From Apostichopus japonicus (taxonomy: Eukaryota > Echinodermata > Holothuroidea > Aspidochirotida > Stichopodidae), in NCBI RefSeq assembly GCF_037975245.1, contig NC_092568.1, forward strand, positions 7,609,501 through 7,673,500: DNA of 64,000 nucleotides, read 5' to 3'. The position numbers and the translations under genes are program-made. Shown piece by piece: positions 1 to 13,900 of the stretch (position 1 is the stretch's first letter; each line of letters begins with the position of its first letter). The notes beneath the pieces are model-generated. The model saw only the letters and a program-made list of their open reading frames with translations. It made no database searches and was not told the DNA's origin.

Positions 1-486
1 TATGATGGTCGATAAGATGTTAAATCATTGTTATGTAAATGATTCGTAAACACAGGCCCATTGTCGGGCGTATTTGCAGCTTACTGTGTCCGATATGTGC
101 TACAAAAATGAGTAATGTGCCCCTCCTATTATATGTCAGTGCCCATCCGACTCCGAATTCCTGGCTATACGAGCCCATAAGGACATAAACTTTGATGTGG
201 GCAGTTTAGAAACATCACATTATCGGTGCAATTATCAACACATTATTAACTGATGACAAAAACTTTTCAGCACTTATCGTCGTTTTATATTCGCAAAATA
301 TTCACAACATTTTTCGAATAGTATACATTCAAGAGAATAGTCATAGTGATGATACTTATATTATTAGTTACACTACAATAAGACGATAGGATATAATCCT
401 ATCCTTTAACATAGTCCGTGACAGGCAATTTAAATTAATTTCTCGTTGGTATATTGAGTAAACAGATCCTCTATTTGCCATCTCAC
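1..486. other. Intron 5 of gene A (continues left)
   Basis: This follows the exon 5 donor of gene A on the minus strand. No match to exon 6 of genes B or C was seen, and no other feature. Confidence 0.6.
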
Positions 487-2820
487 CTCAAGAATCTTCT
501 TATCTTCGCACGGGACATTTTTTACCAGGGCCAGTCCGTTCTTATCTACGGCCTGCAACCATCTGAACGGCGAAGGTAACAAAATAACGCTTGAATATCA
601 AATATCATTTTAAACCGAGGATCGCCATGTATTAATCTGGAATAACTCGAAAGGCGTCTCATATAAGAAAGGCATCAAATATTTGGCTGGATTTTGTAAT
701 AGAATTATGACTGTATTAATTAGAGGTAATGTACGGACGAACGAAAGGTTATAAATGTATAATGTTGATTACGAAACATTCAAGGATGCAATATATCGAA
801 TCAGTAAATATGTGAAGTGTTTCATCTGCTAAAAGAGAATTCTACTAAATTTATCTCTTATATAACAAAGAGAAGTTGACCACTAGTAGAGCTAAATAGA
901 TATGCAAGCCACTCTTGGATTAGAGTGAAAATGTATTCCTCCAAAGAGTGTTCACTCCAGAAGCTAGAATGACTTCCAACGCTCTTGAATTATGAATCCA
1001 ATCATCAGGGAATGACGTATTTACTTACTCATAAAATGTATCTTCCGACTGACGGATATCGTCAAATTCAAATGTCTCGATGGAATCCTACAAAGAAATG
1101 AACATAACAGGAACAGTGTAACTGCGATCTCCCCCACCCCCACCCCACCCCCTCTCTCTCTCTCCGTTACTAATATAAATTCATTTCCGAGGTATGTAAA
1201 AGTATAATGCAAAGCAATTTCAAGCTGAATGATATAAAATTATCCGAAAATGTAAAAGCTATCGACATTAATGAAAGCAAAGAAAATGGAATTAGTCAAT
1301 TAGTTTAAATCAATAGTTTCTTTGTGAAACGGAAAAAGTTTGGTCGTATTATATCAAGAGGAGGATATTAGTAAGTTTTTTTTTATATTTTAGAAGATGC
1401 GAAATATGAAACGTAGTTTGTAAAGGAAGCATACTTATTTAATTACAGAATGAATTAAAAAAATGTAAAAGATTACTTTCGGAAGAATTTTCACAGGTCC
1501 CTATACGTACTGTTTTGAAAGTAGTCTTCCTCTTGGCAGACCTGTTCTCCAAGTCCTCCTTGGAGTAACTGAAGACCTTCAACCAGGCCAGTGGATGTTG
1601 AATTGAGTGTTCTTCTTCGTTACAGACTACTTCCAAAAACCCTACAAAATAAATATGGTTGAAGAGAAAGACCATACCTATTTCTTTGCGTAAGAAACAT
1701 TAAATGCATTATAAAACACACCTCTGTATATATAGCTGAGACAGATTACCAAAACACTGTTAATCGAAAGACGTAAGCCGAATTTTGAATGTGAATGTGA
1801 ACATCTGAATGGATGAGTAAATAAAACAGTTACAAATCACCTTCAGTTTGATCAGCTATCTTCAACCATAAAGCTGTTGCAGGCCTAAATGTTACGATTT
1901 AGCCATGGTGAGACAGCGGAATTATTGAATAATATATTCTAGATCAGAATATATGCCGAATCATGGATCAATCTCTTACCGTCTTTGAGCTCAGTGGTTT
2001 TCAGGGTCAGTTTCTTGGGAACATCGTCGGGATGGATTCGTCTCATTCCACTGTGGACTTCTTTACAGTCTGGACAATGACAGTGATACCTCAACCAGAA
2101 GGTGTGGAACCTGAAATGAGACAAGAAATGATTTTCTAGGGTAAACATGAAAATGAGACTTCTTTCATTACGGTTGATTATAATCACGTAAAGGATATTT
2201 AGTAAGTAAGAGCTATACATAAAATATGTTTAGCTATATATAGTTTTCGCGATACCTCAAGATCGTCTCGGTTATCAAACTGTTACCATAAAAACATACT
2301 CACAATATGTGTGTCTTACATAAGAAGGAAACTGACATGAAATGTTTCTCTATACTCCTAATCGATATATTTAGTTCATCATATCGAGGAATTCCTTAAG
2401 TAACACGTATATTGGATATAGTTATCTCAGTCAAAAGCTGTTCTTATGAAGATCATTTCTGATCTAAGAACAGCCTTTAGAAGATGGTGAGTTGATTTAT
2501 CTCTCTGGACATTATATCGTGCACAACACCGACCATCTTTATGATTATTATTGCACATTTATGATAAAATTAGGAGATGTAAACCACGTGAATCATACCA
2601 TGTTGTCACTACAGTGTAGTGGTATGTACCACGTTTAGCCTACTCATAGGCTTAAATCAGTTTTGAAAACGTTTACCTTCGTTAGTCCTGTCTTAAATAA
2701 TTTTTGCTAATATTCCTACCTGCTCGGGGTGTGGTCATGCCACTTGATCTCAATCGTAGTTTTACTAACGATGGTTACTCCATCAACTGAAGGCACCGCT
2801 TGATCCTGTGCTGGAGGCAT
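487..2820 (-). CDS. Gene A: gamma-butyrobetaine dioxygenase-like, 5' part (exons 1-5), continues past left edge
   Basis: Minus-strand multi-exon gene of the 2-oxoglutarate/Fe(II) BBOX/TMLH family, which hydroxylates gamma-butyrobetaine to L-carnitine (BBOX) or trimethyllysine (TMLH). Exons on the plus-strand scale: 2720-2820, 1980-2110, 1511-1641, 1029-1087 and 487-562, each flanked by GT/AG and joined in one frame to residue 166. The start ATG at 2818-2820 follows a splice acceptor AG directly, as in genes B and C. The N-terminal zinc domain has CHCPDC (Cys44, Cys46, Cys49) and a His in EEEH (His89), matching the zinc ligands known for human BBOX1. Exon 5 carries [20 protein letters not shown], the start of the catalytic domain. 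Exon 6 onward, with the iron ligands, is not in the window; I found no exon 6 in bases 1-486. There is no mitochondrial-type presequence, which favours a cytosolic BBOX-like enzyme over TMLH, but substrate is unproven. Confidence 0.88.
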
Positions 2821-3967
2821 CTATTAGAGAACGAACCATTGAAAAATAGCAGCAAGGAATGTTATAGGTCGGCTCAAAAGGCCTATAGGTATATTTAACC
2901 GAACATTAGCGAATAAATAAATACCCTGTTAGCACGATGTATAGGACTACGTAATGTAAGTGTGTGCTATACAAACGACTCAATACTATAGTAAAGATAC
3001 GAACCATTGACTCTAGCCCAACAAGAATACGGTATCGGGTGAGCGCGTATGCAAGCGAAACGGATTTAGTACGCTATATAGCCTAGCTGCCTATGTCGAT
3101 ATGCAGGTAGACTTTTAACCATGGGTCAGTATTGTATAATTGTAACCCAAAATCGCATTTGTTATGAATATATATGAATATACATATATAATGTGGACTT
3201 CACCTTAACATATATTCCACTGATATCCTCAGGCTTCAGTCCCTGTTCGCGGTCGTCTAGTCGATGTTACTACAGCACCTTGTATATAATACCTTCATGC
3301 AATATGATAACAACACTAATTTTAAAATACGGGATAGACATATATAGGATAGGCCGGTATGTGCTATGCCCTCACGTTTTCTGACAATTGTCACTTGGAT
3401 CTGAACGTTATCTAAGGTTGTTCCAATTTAAAACTATATAGGCCGTCGAACACCCAATCTTGACTTTTGTTTATCAACATAGACTTTGACCCTGCGAATT
3501 AGTTGTTTTCGTAAACAATGTCTTTGTTATCTTAGTTGTCAAGACAATAGCGAATATATAATCATTGCAACGTATAGCTTGAAACATATTTGGTTTTTAC
3601 TCGCATTTAAGACATCTTTAAGCCAAAGTTTTTTTCGTAGAATTAATGAGCACTAATTAAGTGAAGAGGTGAAATAATTTATGTAAATCGGTAAGGGCCA
3701 CTTTGTCTAACAGAGATAGGGCAGTTGACATCCCTATATTTATGCTTACATTTGTTAATTAATCACATAAATTAATACAAGCAGGTGTTCATATGCCTAA
3801 AATCAATTACAGGAACCTGTGAGTGCACCCGTCTGACGAAGGGAACATGAAGGGGAGGTAATGGTGCAGTGATTTAGGTGGCTACAACCCCGAGGACGGC
3901 CTTGGTTGAATTTGACGTGTTAACGATATATTTTAAATCTTCAAAATGTCCAAAGTCTGAAAATTTA

Positions 3968-4066
3968 CGTTTTGTCGCGATATATCAACTCGTCACTACG
4001 CTGTGAAAACCCAAATTTTCAGATTTTTGCCATTTTGACGAGTTGCTATATGGTCGACAAAATGTC
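3968..4066. repeat. Inverted repeat of about 30 bp arms
   Basis: CGTTTTGTCGCGATATATCA followed by ACTCGTCA (from about 3969) is mirrored by TGACGAGTTGCTATATGGTC followed by GACAAAATG (to about 4065), with roughly 40 bp between. No target duplication or gene was seen; it could be a tiny MITE. Confidence 0.55.
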
Positions 4067-4810
4067 AGGTTTAAGATTCTTGTCTTATTGACGAATTGTT
4101 GCATCTCATTAAAACGTCAATTTAATATGTCCCTTCTACGATTCCGTACTAACACCATGCCCATCGAAGATAATCGAACAACACAAAACTTTACCAACAA
4201 GTGAAAGTGTCATTCGGGAAAACAATGGATAAATCGAAGACGTGTGATAGTGCATCCTTTGCAACGTTCGAGGGAAACACGGTCAAGGGTCATGGTTGAT
4301 TGTATAACTTATTACTTCCCATTTAGTGCCTCGTGCCGACTTTACATTTCTTCTTTTCTTTTGTTTGTGGGGGGGGGGGGGAGGAAGCTGATGGTGATGA
4401 AATCCATTTAAACGAGCCAAGTGTGGTTGCATCATATCTATGACCAATGTTAAATAAATGTCACCAGTCGACGATTGTTGCCACAAAATATGGCAAATGT
4501 AAAAACAGTGCCCATTCATATGTCCTCATATCCGTGGAATATATATATATATATATATATTGACAAGAAACAATGGACAATTGTTTTGAAATGCAGGCAC
4601 AGTGGGTACTGTATATAAGCTTATCATTCCATTGTATGTAAAAAGACACATGATACACATTGTCAACTTAAGTCAAGAACAAACAAAATATGTAGGGTCA
4701 TTTGGGGTTATGTGAGGATGTTACTTTCAAAACCGTCCTTGTAGGATTGTAACAAGGGAAAGTCGATGAACCAATTGGGGGCAGTTTCCCCGATGACGGA
4801 GGGTTTAAAG

Positions 4811-5217
4811 CAGGGTTGTCCAACCTTTTGCAGAGGAGGGCCACATGGAATGATTATGATGAAAGAGGGGGCCGCATGAACCCTACGCTCGATTTTTCGA
4901 TGTTTTGCCCGAAGCCAAGGCAACAAAATGTGAGCACTGCGCGCGGAGCGCACTGATTTATTTTCCTTCCTGATAAAACAGATGAATGAAGTCCAGCCGC
5001 CCCCTCCCCCCCCCCCCTCCGCTGAGAGTGTCACACAAACGGACCTGTATGCAGTTTTTTGGACCCAGAAGGTTCGAATGATTGATTATATAGCTTCAAA
5101 TTGTTATCAATATATCTGCTCACTAAAACTTCGCACCGTAGAGCATCTCTGGCTGGCCGGACGCAACCCTGCGGCGGGCCGGACTGTGGCCCGCGGGCCG
5201 TAGGTTGGACAACCCTG
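4811..5217. mobile_element. Non-autonomous hAT element (407 bp) with 8-bp target duplication
   Basis: The ends are CAGGGTTGTCCAACC and GGTTGGACAACCCTG, perfect inverted repeats of the CAGGGTTGTCCAACC type seen in many animal hAT/MITE families. Both sides carry the 8-bp duplication GTTTAAAG (4803-4810 and 5218-5225). The interior is GC-rich near both ends (GGGCC/GGCCC repeats) and has no transposase. It inserted exactly in the left end of the TIR element at 5220-5585. Confidence 0.85.
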
Positions 5218-5219
5218 GT

Positions 5220-5585
5220 TTAAAGGCATTGAAGACTCGCCCCAAACCGCGTGCCGCCATCTGAAAAAATGTTAACTTTCCGTTGCTTGCAAGTGAAGGT
5301 TTTTTCTTGTCGCTACAAAATGCAGACAATTATGAAACGTGTTACCTTGTTATCTTTTATCTTGACCTGAGATGTCCATCGCTATGTACACTGTGTTGTG
5401 GGTATTGACCGTAGCTGCATGTATTGACTGTACACTGGTGTCTAATTACCGACGGTATAGCAAGCTGTGTGTGAATTTTCTGGGATCTATGGTGGGGTCT
5501 AACACTTCTGTTACACCTCATTCAAAACTTGGTCAGATTACCGGCATGAGACGTTTCTTTGTGCGCGAGTCTTCAATGCCTTTAA
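5220..5585 (+). mobile_element. TTAA-flanked TIR element (MITE), copy 1
   Basis: A 366-bp element with about 21-bp inverted ends beginning TTAAAGGCATTGAAGACTC, including TTAA at both borders. This suggests piggyBac-like TTAA targeting, with the transposase supplied elsewhere. A second diverged copy lies at 18334-18688 in the opposite orientation. A 92-codon frame inside it, starting at 5372, looks like a secreted peptide but is not kept in copy 2 and is not called as a gene. Confidence 0.65.
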
Positions 5586-5692
5586 GTCATATATATTTTA
5601 ATTGTCACTGTGTTGAAGGGAAAGGCGTACATGGGTATAATAACTTGTGAAACGAACTAAAGTAACATCCAGTCTATGATACCATTTGGGAG

Positions 5693-6021
5693 CAGGGACG
5701 TAACCAGAGGGGGGGGGGGAGCAGAATTTTAAAGGGGAATTTCTCACAAAGGGAGCATTATTACACCTAACGGAGGGTCATGATGTATAAAGAAAATATT
5801 TGCCCAAAATTTCTCCCATGTTGCAGGAAATAAATAATAATAAGAGTATTGTATTACGTAGCAGACGAACTTTCAGGGGAAAGATTGAGAAGGGTCGCTT
5901 AGCTTTCTTCATCCTGAAAAGAGAGCTTCCTGCTTTTAGTTCAATTTTATTTTTCGGGGTACCCAAAGAGGGGGGTGGGGATAAGGGGGGGAGCGCTTGC
6001 TCTCCCCTGGCTACGTCCCTG
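5693..6021. mobile_element. Non-autonomous hAT-type element (329 bp)
   Basis: Ends CAGGGACGTAACCAG and CTGGCTACGTCCCTG form imperfect inverted repeats. Flanks TTTGGGAG (5685-5692) and TTTGCGAG (6022-6029) are an 8-bp duplication with one mismatch. There is no coding capacity, and poly(G) runs lie close to both ends. Confidence 0.75.
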
Positions 6022-7390
6022 TTTGCGAGTGTTACACTTTTCCAAACACAATCATGCAGGGGAGTAGCTGACTTTTATAGGGGGGGTCCAATACTTTTTG
6101 AGTGTGCAGGCAGGACTTACAGTATTTGCTGGAGCGGGGCAGACAAATATTTGCGAGCCTAGTCCAACCCTCACCGTGGCTAAGCCATTGCAATCAAGAA
6201 AGTAACCCTTCAACGCACAAAATGAAAATGATTCTTCTCACTTCAGGAAAGAGTCAACCAAACATATATGATGTTCATCGCTTTGTTTTTATTTATAGAA
6301 CTTTACTTAACATAGCACAAAATGGTTGAAAACTGGCTTTTACAATCTGCTACTTTAAACTTCTTTTTCTCTCTGATAACTAAAGACCTGTACAAAGATA
6401 TGTACTTCATAGCATCTTCACAGCTAAAAAAAGAAAAAAATATGAAGAACCATTCAATGTCAACGTGATTGTTCGAAATGCAAAAAGAAACCAACAGAAT
6501 GAATCAATCAGCAAAAGAAGAAAAATATAAAGAAAGAAGAAAAGAATGGTTTACAAGTCACCTTGAGTATCATATATTATATATTGGTTTGAATAATTAC
6601 AATATTAAAATCTGAGATTATTTGAAAAGAAACAGTTAACTGTTTCCAATGTATAGTAATAAAAGCTATTTTATAATTAAAGGTTAAATGTTATCATAAA
6701 AAGTACATTAAATCTAGGAATTATTTTTTTATTGCATTCGGGTATTTTATAAAATATGGTATAAAATCTTATTCATATTAAAATCTTAGACATGGACAAA
6801 CTCGGTAGGTACATCCAATTGGCAGCAATATTGAGTGCCCAGCTTGGATCCCTCCCCTCACCCCTGAACAATTAATGTTAAGGGGGTGGGTACCTGTTGC
6901 ACTCTTCATATCTCCTGAAGTGAGCAACTAAAAGATCAAACAGTTCTACACATGCATTGTCTGTCTGTTATATTGAATACATGAACTTCTTAACATGTCC
7001 ACATGATTTTAATTTCCGTCAGTAAATGACATCATTGCTTCACTTGATTTATGGTTGAAAAAACCCAAAACACTACTTATATGGCTTTCAAAGTTTGCAC
7101 TGCTGTAGTTGAAAACCTTTGAGCAGGCCAAAAGAAATGAAATTGTGTGCAGTAGTGCAGGACTTCATCCAACTATGGACCGAACTGATCAGAAAAATAA
7201 ATGCTAGGTACAAGTACAATTTCTGTTTTCTTTAGATCCAGTTTGGTAACAACAAATTGTGAAAATATTCAATGCAATATGCAAATTTGATCTAGTATCT
7301 ATATATGCATATTATATAAATATAGCTATATATATATATTAATAATAATAATAATAATACGCATATTAATAATAATAATATGCATATTAA

Positions 7391-7492
7391 GCGGGAGGCC
7401 TGGGTTTGAAATCCCGGTGGAGGCTGGAAGTATTTTCACTGTTCTGGTTTTTTCAACTCATTACCATTTCAATTGTGTAGATATATATATAA
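7391..7492 (+). mobile_element. 5'-truncated tRNA-derived SINE, family 2
   Basis: It begins at GCGGGAGGCCTGGGTTTGAA, a box B-like part, and shares its roughly 70-bp tail (GGTGGAGGCTGGAAG, then TTTCACTG and CAACTCATTAC) with the copy at 39274-39391. Box A is missing. It ends in a TA repeat. Confidence 0.65.
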
Positions 7493-7920
7493 ATATTTAT
7501 GATGATTTTTTTTAAAGTTTCAATTTATTTCTGGTTTCATTTAGTAGTTATTGTCAAGTTGTTGCAAATGTTAATAATAATACTGCTAAGCAAATGTTTG
7601 AAAAGAACATGTTTCACACACAATACTCCAAAGTTTTATTCCTACAATTAGTAGTTTTCCAAGGATTCTAGAAACTGTTATGATTGTGATCATTATGATG
7701 TAAACTTGAGTTAATGTTACCAATATGGTAATAATTTTAATGCACAATAAAACTTGATAAATACCATAGTGAAGGATATATTGTAAAAAATGTCTTCTAG
7801 GAAAACGCAGTATCATTAACGACAATAACAATGGAATAATATGCAAAATGAAGAGAATGCTGGTAATCGGATGGATTAGCATAGTCTCCTATCAATTTTC
7901 AAATTGCAATTATTTGCACT

Positions 7921-7926
7921 TTTATT
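7921..7926 (-). promoter_or_regulatory. Candidate polyadenylation signal AATAAA of gene B
   Basis: On the minus strand AATAAA occurs about 36 nt after the TGA of gene B, followed by AT-rich DNA. It is the nearest canonical hexamer and would give a very short 3' UTR. The hexamer is common by chance in AT-rich sequence, so the call is tentative. Confidence 0.4.
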
Positions 7927-7961
7927 ATCATATTTAACCAATTTTCTACGTCATTTGAGAT

Positions 7962-10900
7962 TCAGCAGTAGCACTGGTTACCGATTCTCTTCACAAGCTG
8001 ACCAGATTTTCTCTTCAAGTATTGGGTCTGGATTGCATTCTTGAAGTCATCAACGTTAATATAGATACCCTGTGAGGACGATAAAAGGCTGTGATTGGTC
8101 ATCACCAGGGCAACAACAAAACAGACGACAAATAAACAACAAGATAGACAATCTGGAGACATCAAATAACAAATGAAAGTAGCACATGTTAATGACATGA
8201 AACAACATTACTTTGTTATTAGAAAACAACTGGAACATATTATGGAGCAAAATAAATATATATACATATATCACATAGGAATGCATAGCTCCCAACTTTT
8301 GAGAAGGCAAATGCAGGTCCATGCCACAAATTGCTGTCCTGGGGGAGGGTATAAGGGGAGGGTGTCCCCCTCCCCTTTTGAATTTTTTTGGAATCCTGGT
8401 GATGCCTACATGTAAAATGGTGGCACTTAGAAAGGCTTTTGTCACCCAAAATTTTCTGAGAAATATGCATTTTTTGTGTGTGTAACATCAATAAATTGAA
8501 TAGTAGGTGATAATTCATTCTTTCCCGTGGCATGAAAATGTTCGCTGCTTGCCCCAATGAAAAGAAAAGTAGGCTAATTTGAGGTTCAAATGATGCTGTA
8601 AAGGAGTTTTTATACTCTATTATGCTAAATGCTAAAGAAATGTCAAAATTTGATGCAATTTTTTTATGTATACTTGACAATTACAATGCAGGTTTTTCGG
8701 ACGCTTGCGCGGGTCAGTGGGTTTGGGTGTTTAATAGAATGCGGGTCCAACCTGCGAATTGTGGGTCAATTGGGAGCTCTGGGAATGCAAGTCTCCAGCA
8801 CTGAAAATTGTTGAAATACAACGCTGTTATGCAAACTTCCATTTAGAAATCAAAAACAGGCATCTGGCTTAAAGGTGATGGAGGCCCAGTTAGGGATAAT
8901 TTATTGTTCAATTTTGAGCAGCATTTCCGGAAGCTATGAACTTTTCCTCTTTAAAATACTGTGGTTCCTGTGTACAAAAACTGCTATATATCTTTGCGCT
9001 TGCGATGGGATACTGGATAAATTATTCCCAGGACAACTACCATCTTTAGCTTATATGACAGAAAAATACCCCTCCCACCACCATCCCCCCCAACACCCAC
9101 CCTCAACAGCTAGGAAAAATTTTGCTCAATTTGGGAGACAACTCTAGTTTAAATGTGGTGACTGGCTACAACTATTTTTGGTGCTCCATCTTGGCAAGTT
9201 ATGAAATGTTAAATCCGATAGCAAAATGTTTGTGTCCCACAAAAAATGATAACGATCTGCTATTTTTCCACTTGCAAACCTGAGAAACCTCTGTCTACAT
9301 GTCATTGTGTATTTGCAAGGGCCAAAGTAACAGATGGTTTGTTATTGCTAGTACTTGATCTTTACTTTAATAAACAGGGGAGTATATTTCCATCAGACTG
9401 TGCACAAAGTGAAGCTGTTAAAGACAAATGATGATTTTAATTAAATTAACGAGCTGTTACCCAATGGTATCCTACCTGCAATTGTCTGACTCCGCCGTTG
9501 AGCTTGAATGCCTGTCTGGAATGTACCATACGTCGATTGTTGAAGGTCACACACTCTCCTTGCTGCATTCGGTACACAATCTATTCATGTAAATACAAAA
9601 ACTTATATATATTTATATATATATATATACATATATATATACATATATATTTATGTCGACTGACTGAACTCGCAATCTGTAAGAATTTTATATGGGGTGG
9701 ATAATATATATATATAATTAAAGAAATATGCATTTCAAAAAGAGAAGAAATTTTCCAGTTCAAATTTAAAGGCTCCATTTCACAAAAAAAAAAATGTAAA
9801 ACAATTTATATATATTGATATATATATTTCGTCAATAAATGATTAAAACATAATGAATATTGATAAATTAAGTATCCATAATAAACAATGAATATCCATA
9901 ACCTAAATTTCCAAAGCATCGTTATCATCGCAGTTGGGTATAAATTTAAGTGAAGGGCCGATGGAAAATTTTATTTTGTTATAACATGACATCTGTTATA
10001 TATATACTCCATTTTTCATTGTTTTATTTATGCAATAATCGCAATCACCGATTTGATGAATAAATGAAGTGAATTGAGCATGAAGATTAGAGGACACTTT
10101 TTGATGTACACAGCAGTACAGTTGGACATGCAAATATCACTTGCTGACACAGCAGGCTCATATAATTGTTTTACTCCCTGATTCAACATTTTACTTTACC
10201 CTAGAAGGAGACTTCTCCATCAGTGCTGCAAACTTGAAATAAGCTTCATAGTACGGTTCCACCATTTCCTATAAAAGCAAGAAAAGATCGACGTCTACAG
10301 AAGAACGTATCGAAACACATTTAGAAGTTTAATCTCTCTGAGAGATTTCATAATCATGATCCAAATTAGCAATACTCTATCTTTCTGGCCCAGGGGTCCA
10401 CTTCCTTCTACATAATTTTTTTGAGGACCATCCATTATCCAAACTTTTCTAGTGTGAGAAGGAGGGGGGGGAAGAGATACTCTACCTAGGCTTATAACAG
10501 TGTTAACATGTCTAAGATCACAGTGGCACACAATCTCAGGACTAGAACAACTTTTGTAAAACGTTTAGTATGATTGCCAACTTTTGAGGGCCATAACAAC
10601 GACTTGAGGATAACTCCAACCTTGGTGCAGACAGATGGTGTATGACTGGCCACCATTAGTTTTCAGGGGTCCATGTACCACTGGTTACATCACTTTGGTC
10701 TAAATATTATCTGAGAAGGCTGCCATTTTGCTATTGTAATGATTTCATTCCTCCTATTTAAACTTCCTTACATTTTCACTGTCAATTGATATTAACTAGC
10801 CCCAGCCCCCTCCCCCTCAACCTCCTTTCCTCTTTCCAATGAAAACAACTGCGCAACAATCTAAGACCCTGCAGTACATACCTCTGGTACCTGAAGAGGT

Positions 10901-13900
10901 CCTTCTGCCTGTGCATTCCAGAAGACACCAGTCACCTGAAGGGAAATGTAACAAACGACAATATTTTGCATGAAATCCTGGTTGATATGTTCTGTGCTAT
11001 GCCACTGTTGTAAAGAATGGGTGCTTGGACATATCAAAATGTTAAGTATCTCGGAGAGGGTGTCTCTATTAGTTTGTTCAATTTTCTCTGTTTTTGTTCT
11101 GTTTTGAATACTACCAATTTTGATTGCTACCTATTTTGATCACTACTCAGGTGTGGAACAACTATTGACCAAACTCTTGCATAAGACCAGGAATTTTAAG
11201 CTCAAGAAGTTTTAAAACCACACAGCACTGATTATTCTGTATAAACTGTACACTTTGTATGTTCACAAACAGTGCAAATTAACACGCAGACTTGTCATCA
11301 TGATCGAATATATGCTTTTGACGAAATGACAAAATAAAATACCACTGCCATCACATACCTTTCCCTGTGCATTCACTGTTATGTGGGGACGCTGGTACAC
11401 AAAGTGAGAAGGACGTTTGCTATTCAAAGAAGAAGATGTAAAGGAAATCATTTGAACGATTTAAGTTTGTACCACGACGAAACACGTCATGCTGTCCGAA
11501 AGGTCTCCTACAAAGCAGACAGCGAAAATCTTAATACCATGATACCTTCCACAGAATATTTTTTGTTTCGGGTTCAGATCTCATACAAAGAAGATAAAAT
11601 TTGTTTTACTCTCAAAGAAAGAAGTCACAAGCCAATACTTTGCATTTTAGTTATATTGAAAGTAGGAACAACCAAAGATACCGGACCCGACTCGTAATTT
11701 TACTTTGTCCACTTGTGAGACCCACTGTGAGACCCACTTTGAGACCCACTTAATATCAACTTTGATCAAGATGAACAGTTTTGTCTTTCACATTTCTACT
11801 ACCTTAGTCAGCAAGGTGGGATCACAGACTGTTGACATAACGAATAAGAGAGATGCTGTCTCGATTAAGTCGATCTGAGGACAATATTTCTCACCCGTCG
11901 TCGTGAATCTTTTGAAATGTTGCGGGGACTTTAAGCAAAGTCTCAAAGTATTTTGGATATTCCCTCTGTAGTTGTTCGGCGACGTGGAACACATCGACAA
12001 AGACGTTAGCACCTCCCTCTACAGAAGGATCGAGTCTGAAAGATGACAGATAAAACAGAAAACAAGAACAACCATGAACACATTTTAAGACATTAACATA
12101 AATTAACGACTGGAACAGTTGAAGGGGAAAAAAACAAACAGGAATAGAGCAAAGTAACCATAAAGTCAATCTTTATGTTTTCAAGAGAATAACTTGCCAA
12201 ATTATGTGAAATTTGTGCAAAACTTAACTTACAAAGCAGCAGCTTCACAGAGAGAAAATTTCCAGAGAAAAATGGGATAGGAACTGGTGGGGGGGGGTGG
12301 TTAAGTAGGAAGAAAAGATGAAACACTCGTAAGTCTTAAGGATAATGCTGTCACTTATGCTACCCACTGACATCATACTGACTTTTAGATGGACTTAAAA
12401 AATCCCACATAACTTGACTTTGGAAAACGCATCGTAAGGAAAGAGTTTGGTTGGTAGTAATAAATAAAAAATAAATAAAAAAAATTAAATAAATAAAAAA
12501 TAAATAAAAAAGTTCGTAGATGCATGAAAAGGAGGCAATGGAGAGACGGAAGAGGAGGGGGAGGGGTGGGGGTGGGGGAGCCAAGTGTTGTGAGGACAGC
12601 AACATTTCTCATAACTGGGACAAATGCATTACAGTGCAGTGTTAATACTGATTAGTAGTAACATGTATCAACGACAATGACACAACAACTTTGAGAAGAT
12701 CCCACTGCAACCTGATTTGCATAAATAAAGTCTTACTTTGCTTGAACAGATAACAACGTTTACCTAAACTGTTAGTTTGATGAACCACAAAGACAACAAG
12801 TCGCTCATTGTAGAAAAAAAACAAAAAATCAGAACAGTATTATATAACAAGCCCTAGGGAGTCTGTGATGTCATCATGTCACATCTCTCTCACAAGCTAT
12901 AATTTTCTATTTATGCTGTTATATTTTCAAACTTTATCCGTGAAGTACGACACATTTGAAATTATGTTTTCAATAGCCGTCTCTGCTCTCTTCACTTAGA
13001 AAATTTGTTTAATTGTATTATTTTCTTCAGGGAACAAATCGATGACATTTTTTTACATTAAGCACAAAGAAAAGAAATTTTCAGCTGAAATGGACATGAA
13101 TGACATCACTAACTCGGGGATGTGCCCAGGCTTTCCTGAGTGCCAGGTATACTGATTGCCGTCCTGGGGGAAGGGTCTAAGGAGGGAAGGGGTGTCCCCC
13201 TCCCCTTTAAGAATGTTTTTGATTTTTGAAGGTGCTCAGATGCCAAATGCTGGCACTTGTGTAGCTTTTAGGGCACATACACAAGTTCTAGTTTTGCTAA
13301 CAATTTAAACTTTTAAATTTGTTTTTAGTGACATATATTACGTACCTGGTAAAAGTTATTAGTTTGTTTCAAAGAGATATTTCAAGGGACAGATTAAGAG
13401 CCGTAAGTAATGTTTCTCGCATGTGTAACTGATGCATCATTAGTCTGTATGATTTTGGCATAGGCTAGGCCCAATTTATGTTGAATATATTGTTAGGAAT
13501 GTCGATTTTAGATGAAAATAGTGCTGGGCGGGATTCACGATTTTTAAGACAGTGCTGGGCGGTAATTTTTAGTGCTGGGCGGGGCCGCCCAGTGCCGCCC
13601 AGCGTGGGCACATTCCTGACTAACTGTTGCCAGATGCATTTATAAACATTTCACCATTTAGGTTGACTTAAAATAGTTAGTTAAACAGTTTTCCATTAAT
13701 TTAGGTTTTACAGTGAGAATTTCAGCCATCTGAGTATATCTTTAAAATTAACGTAGAAAGGCAGTTACATAACAGAATGGACTAATGATGAAATTCCATA
13801 ATTCATCTTTTGAGCCTCCAGTGGATCCGTTGTTTTTGCAACTGACCTTATACAATGGAGAAATTGCAGGCCTGGTGGTGATTCATAATATGGGAGATCC

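Larger units (their letters stand above)
2821..7920. other. Intergenic DNA between genes A and B
   Basis: This holds the upstream region of gene A and the downstream region of gene B. Recognisable items are the inverted repeat at 3968, the nested hAT/TTAA elements at 4811-5585, the hAT element at 5693-6021 and the SINE fragment at 7391. AAT/TA microsatellites lie at 7320-7385. The 5' untranslated exon of gene A expected from its AG/ATG start should be here or beyond but was not identified. Confidence 0.6.

Noticed and set aside
5372-5650. 92-codon frame with a signal-peptide-like start
   Set aside because: It lies in a TIR element and runs past its end; the frame is not kept in the second copy at 18334-18688.
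8056-8680. Frames of 80-146 codons around intron 12 of gene B
   Set aside because: They lie in a hAT-type element and intron sequence or read through exon 13 into the intron.
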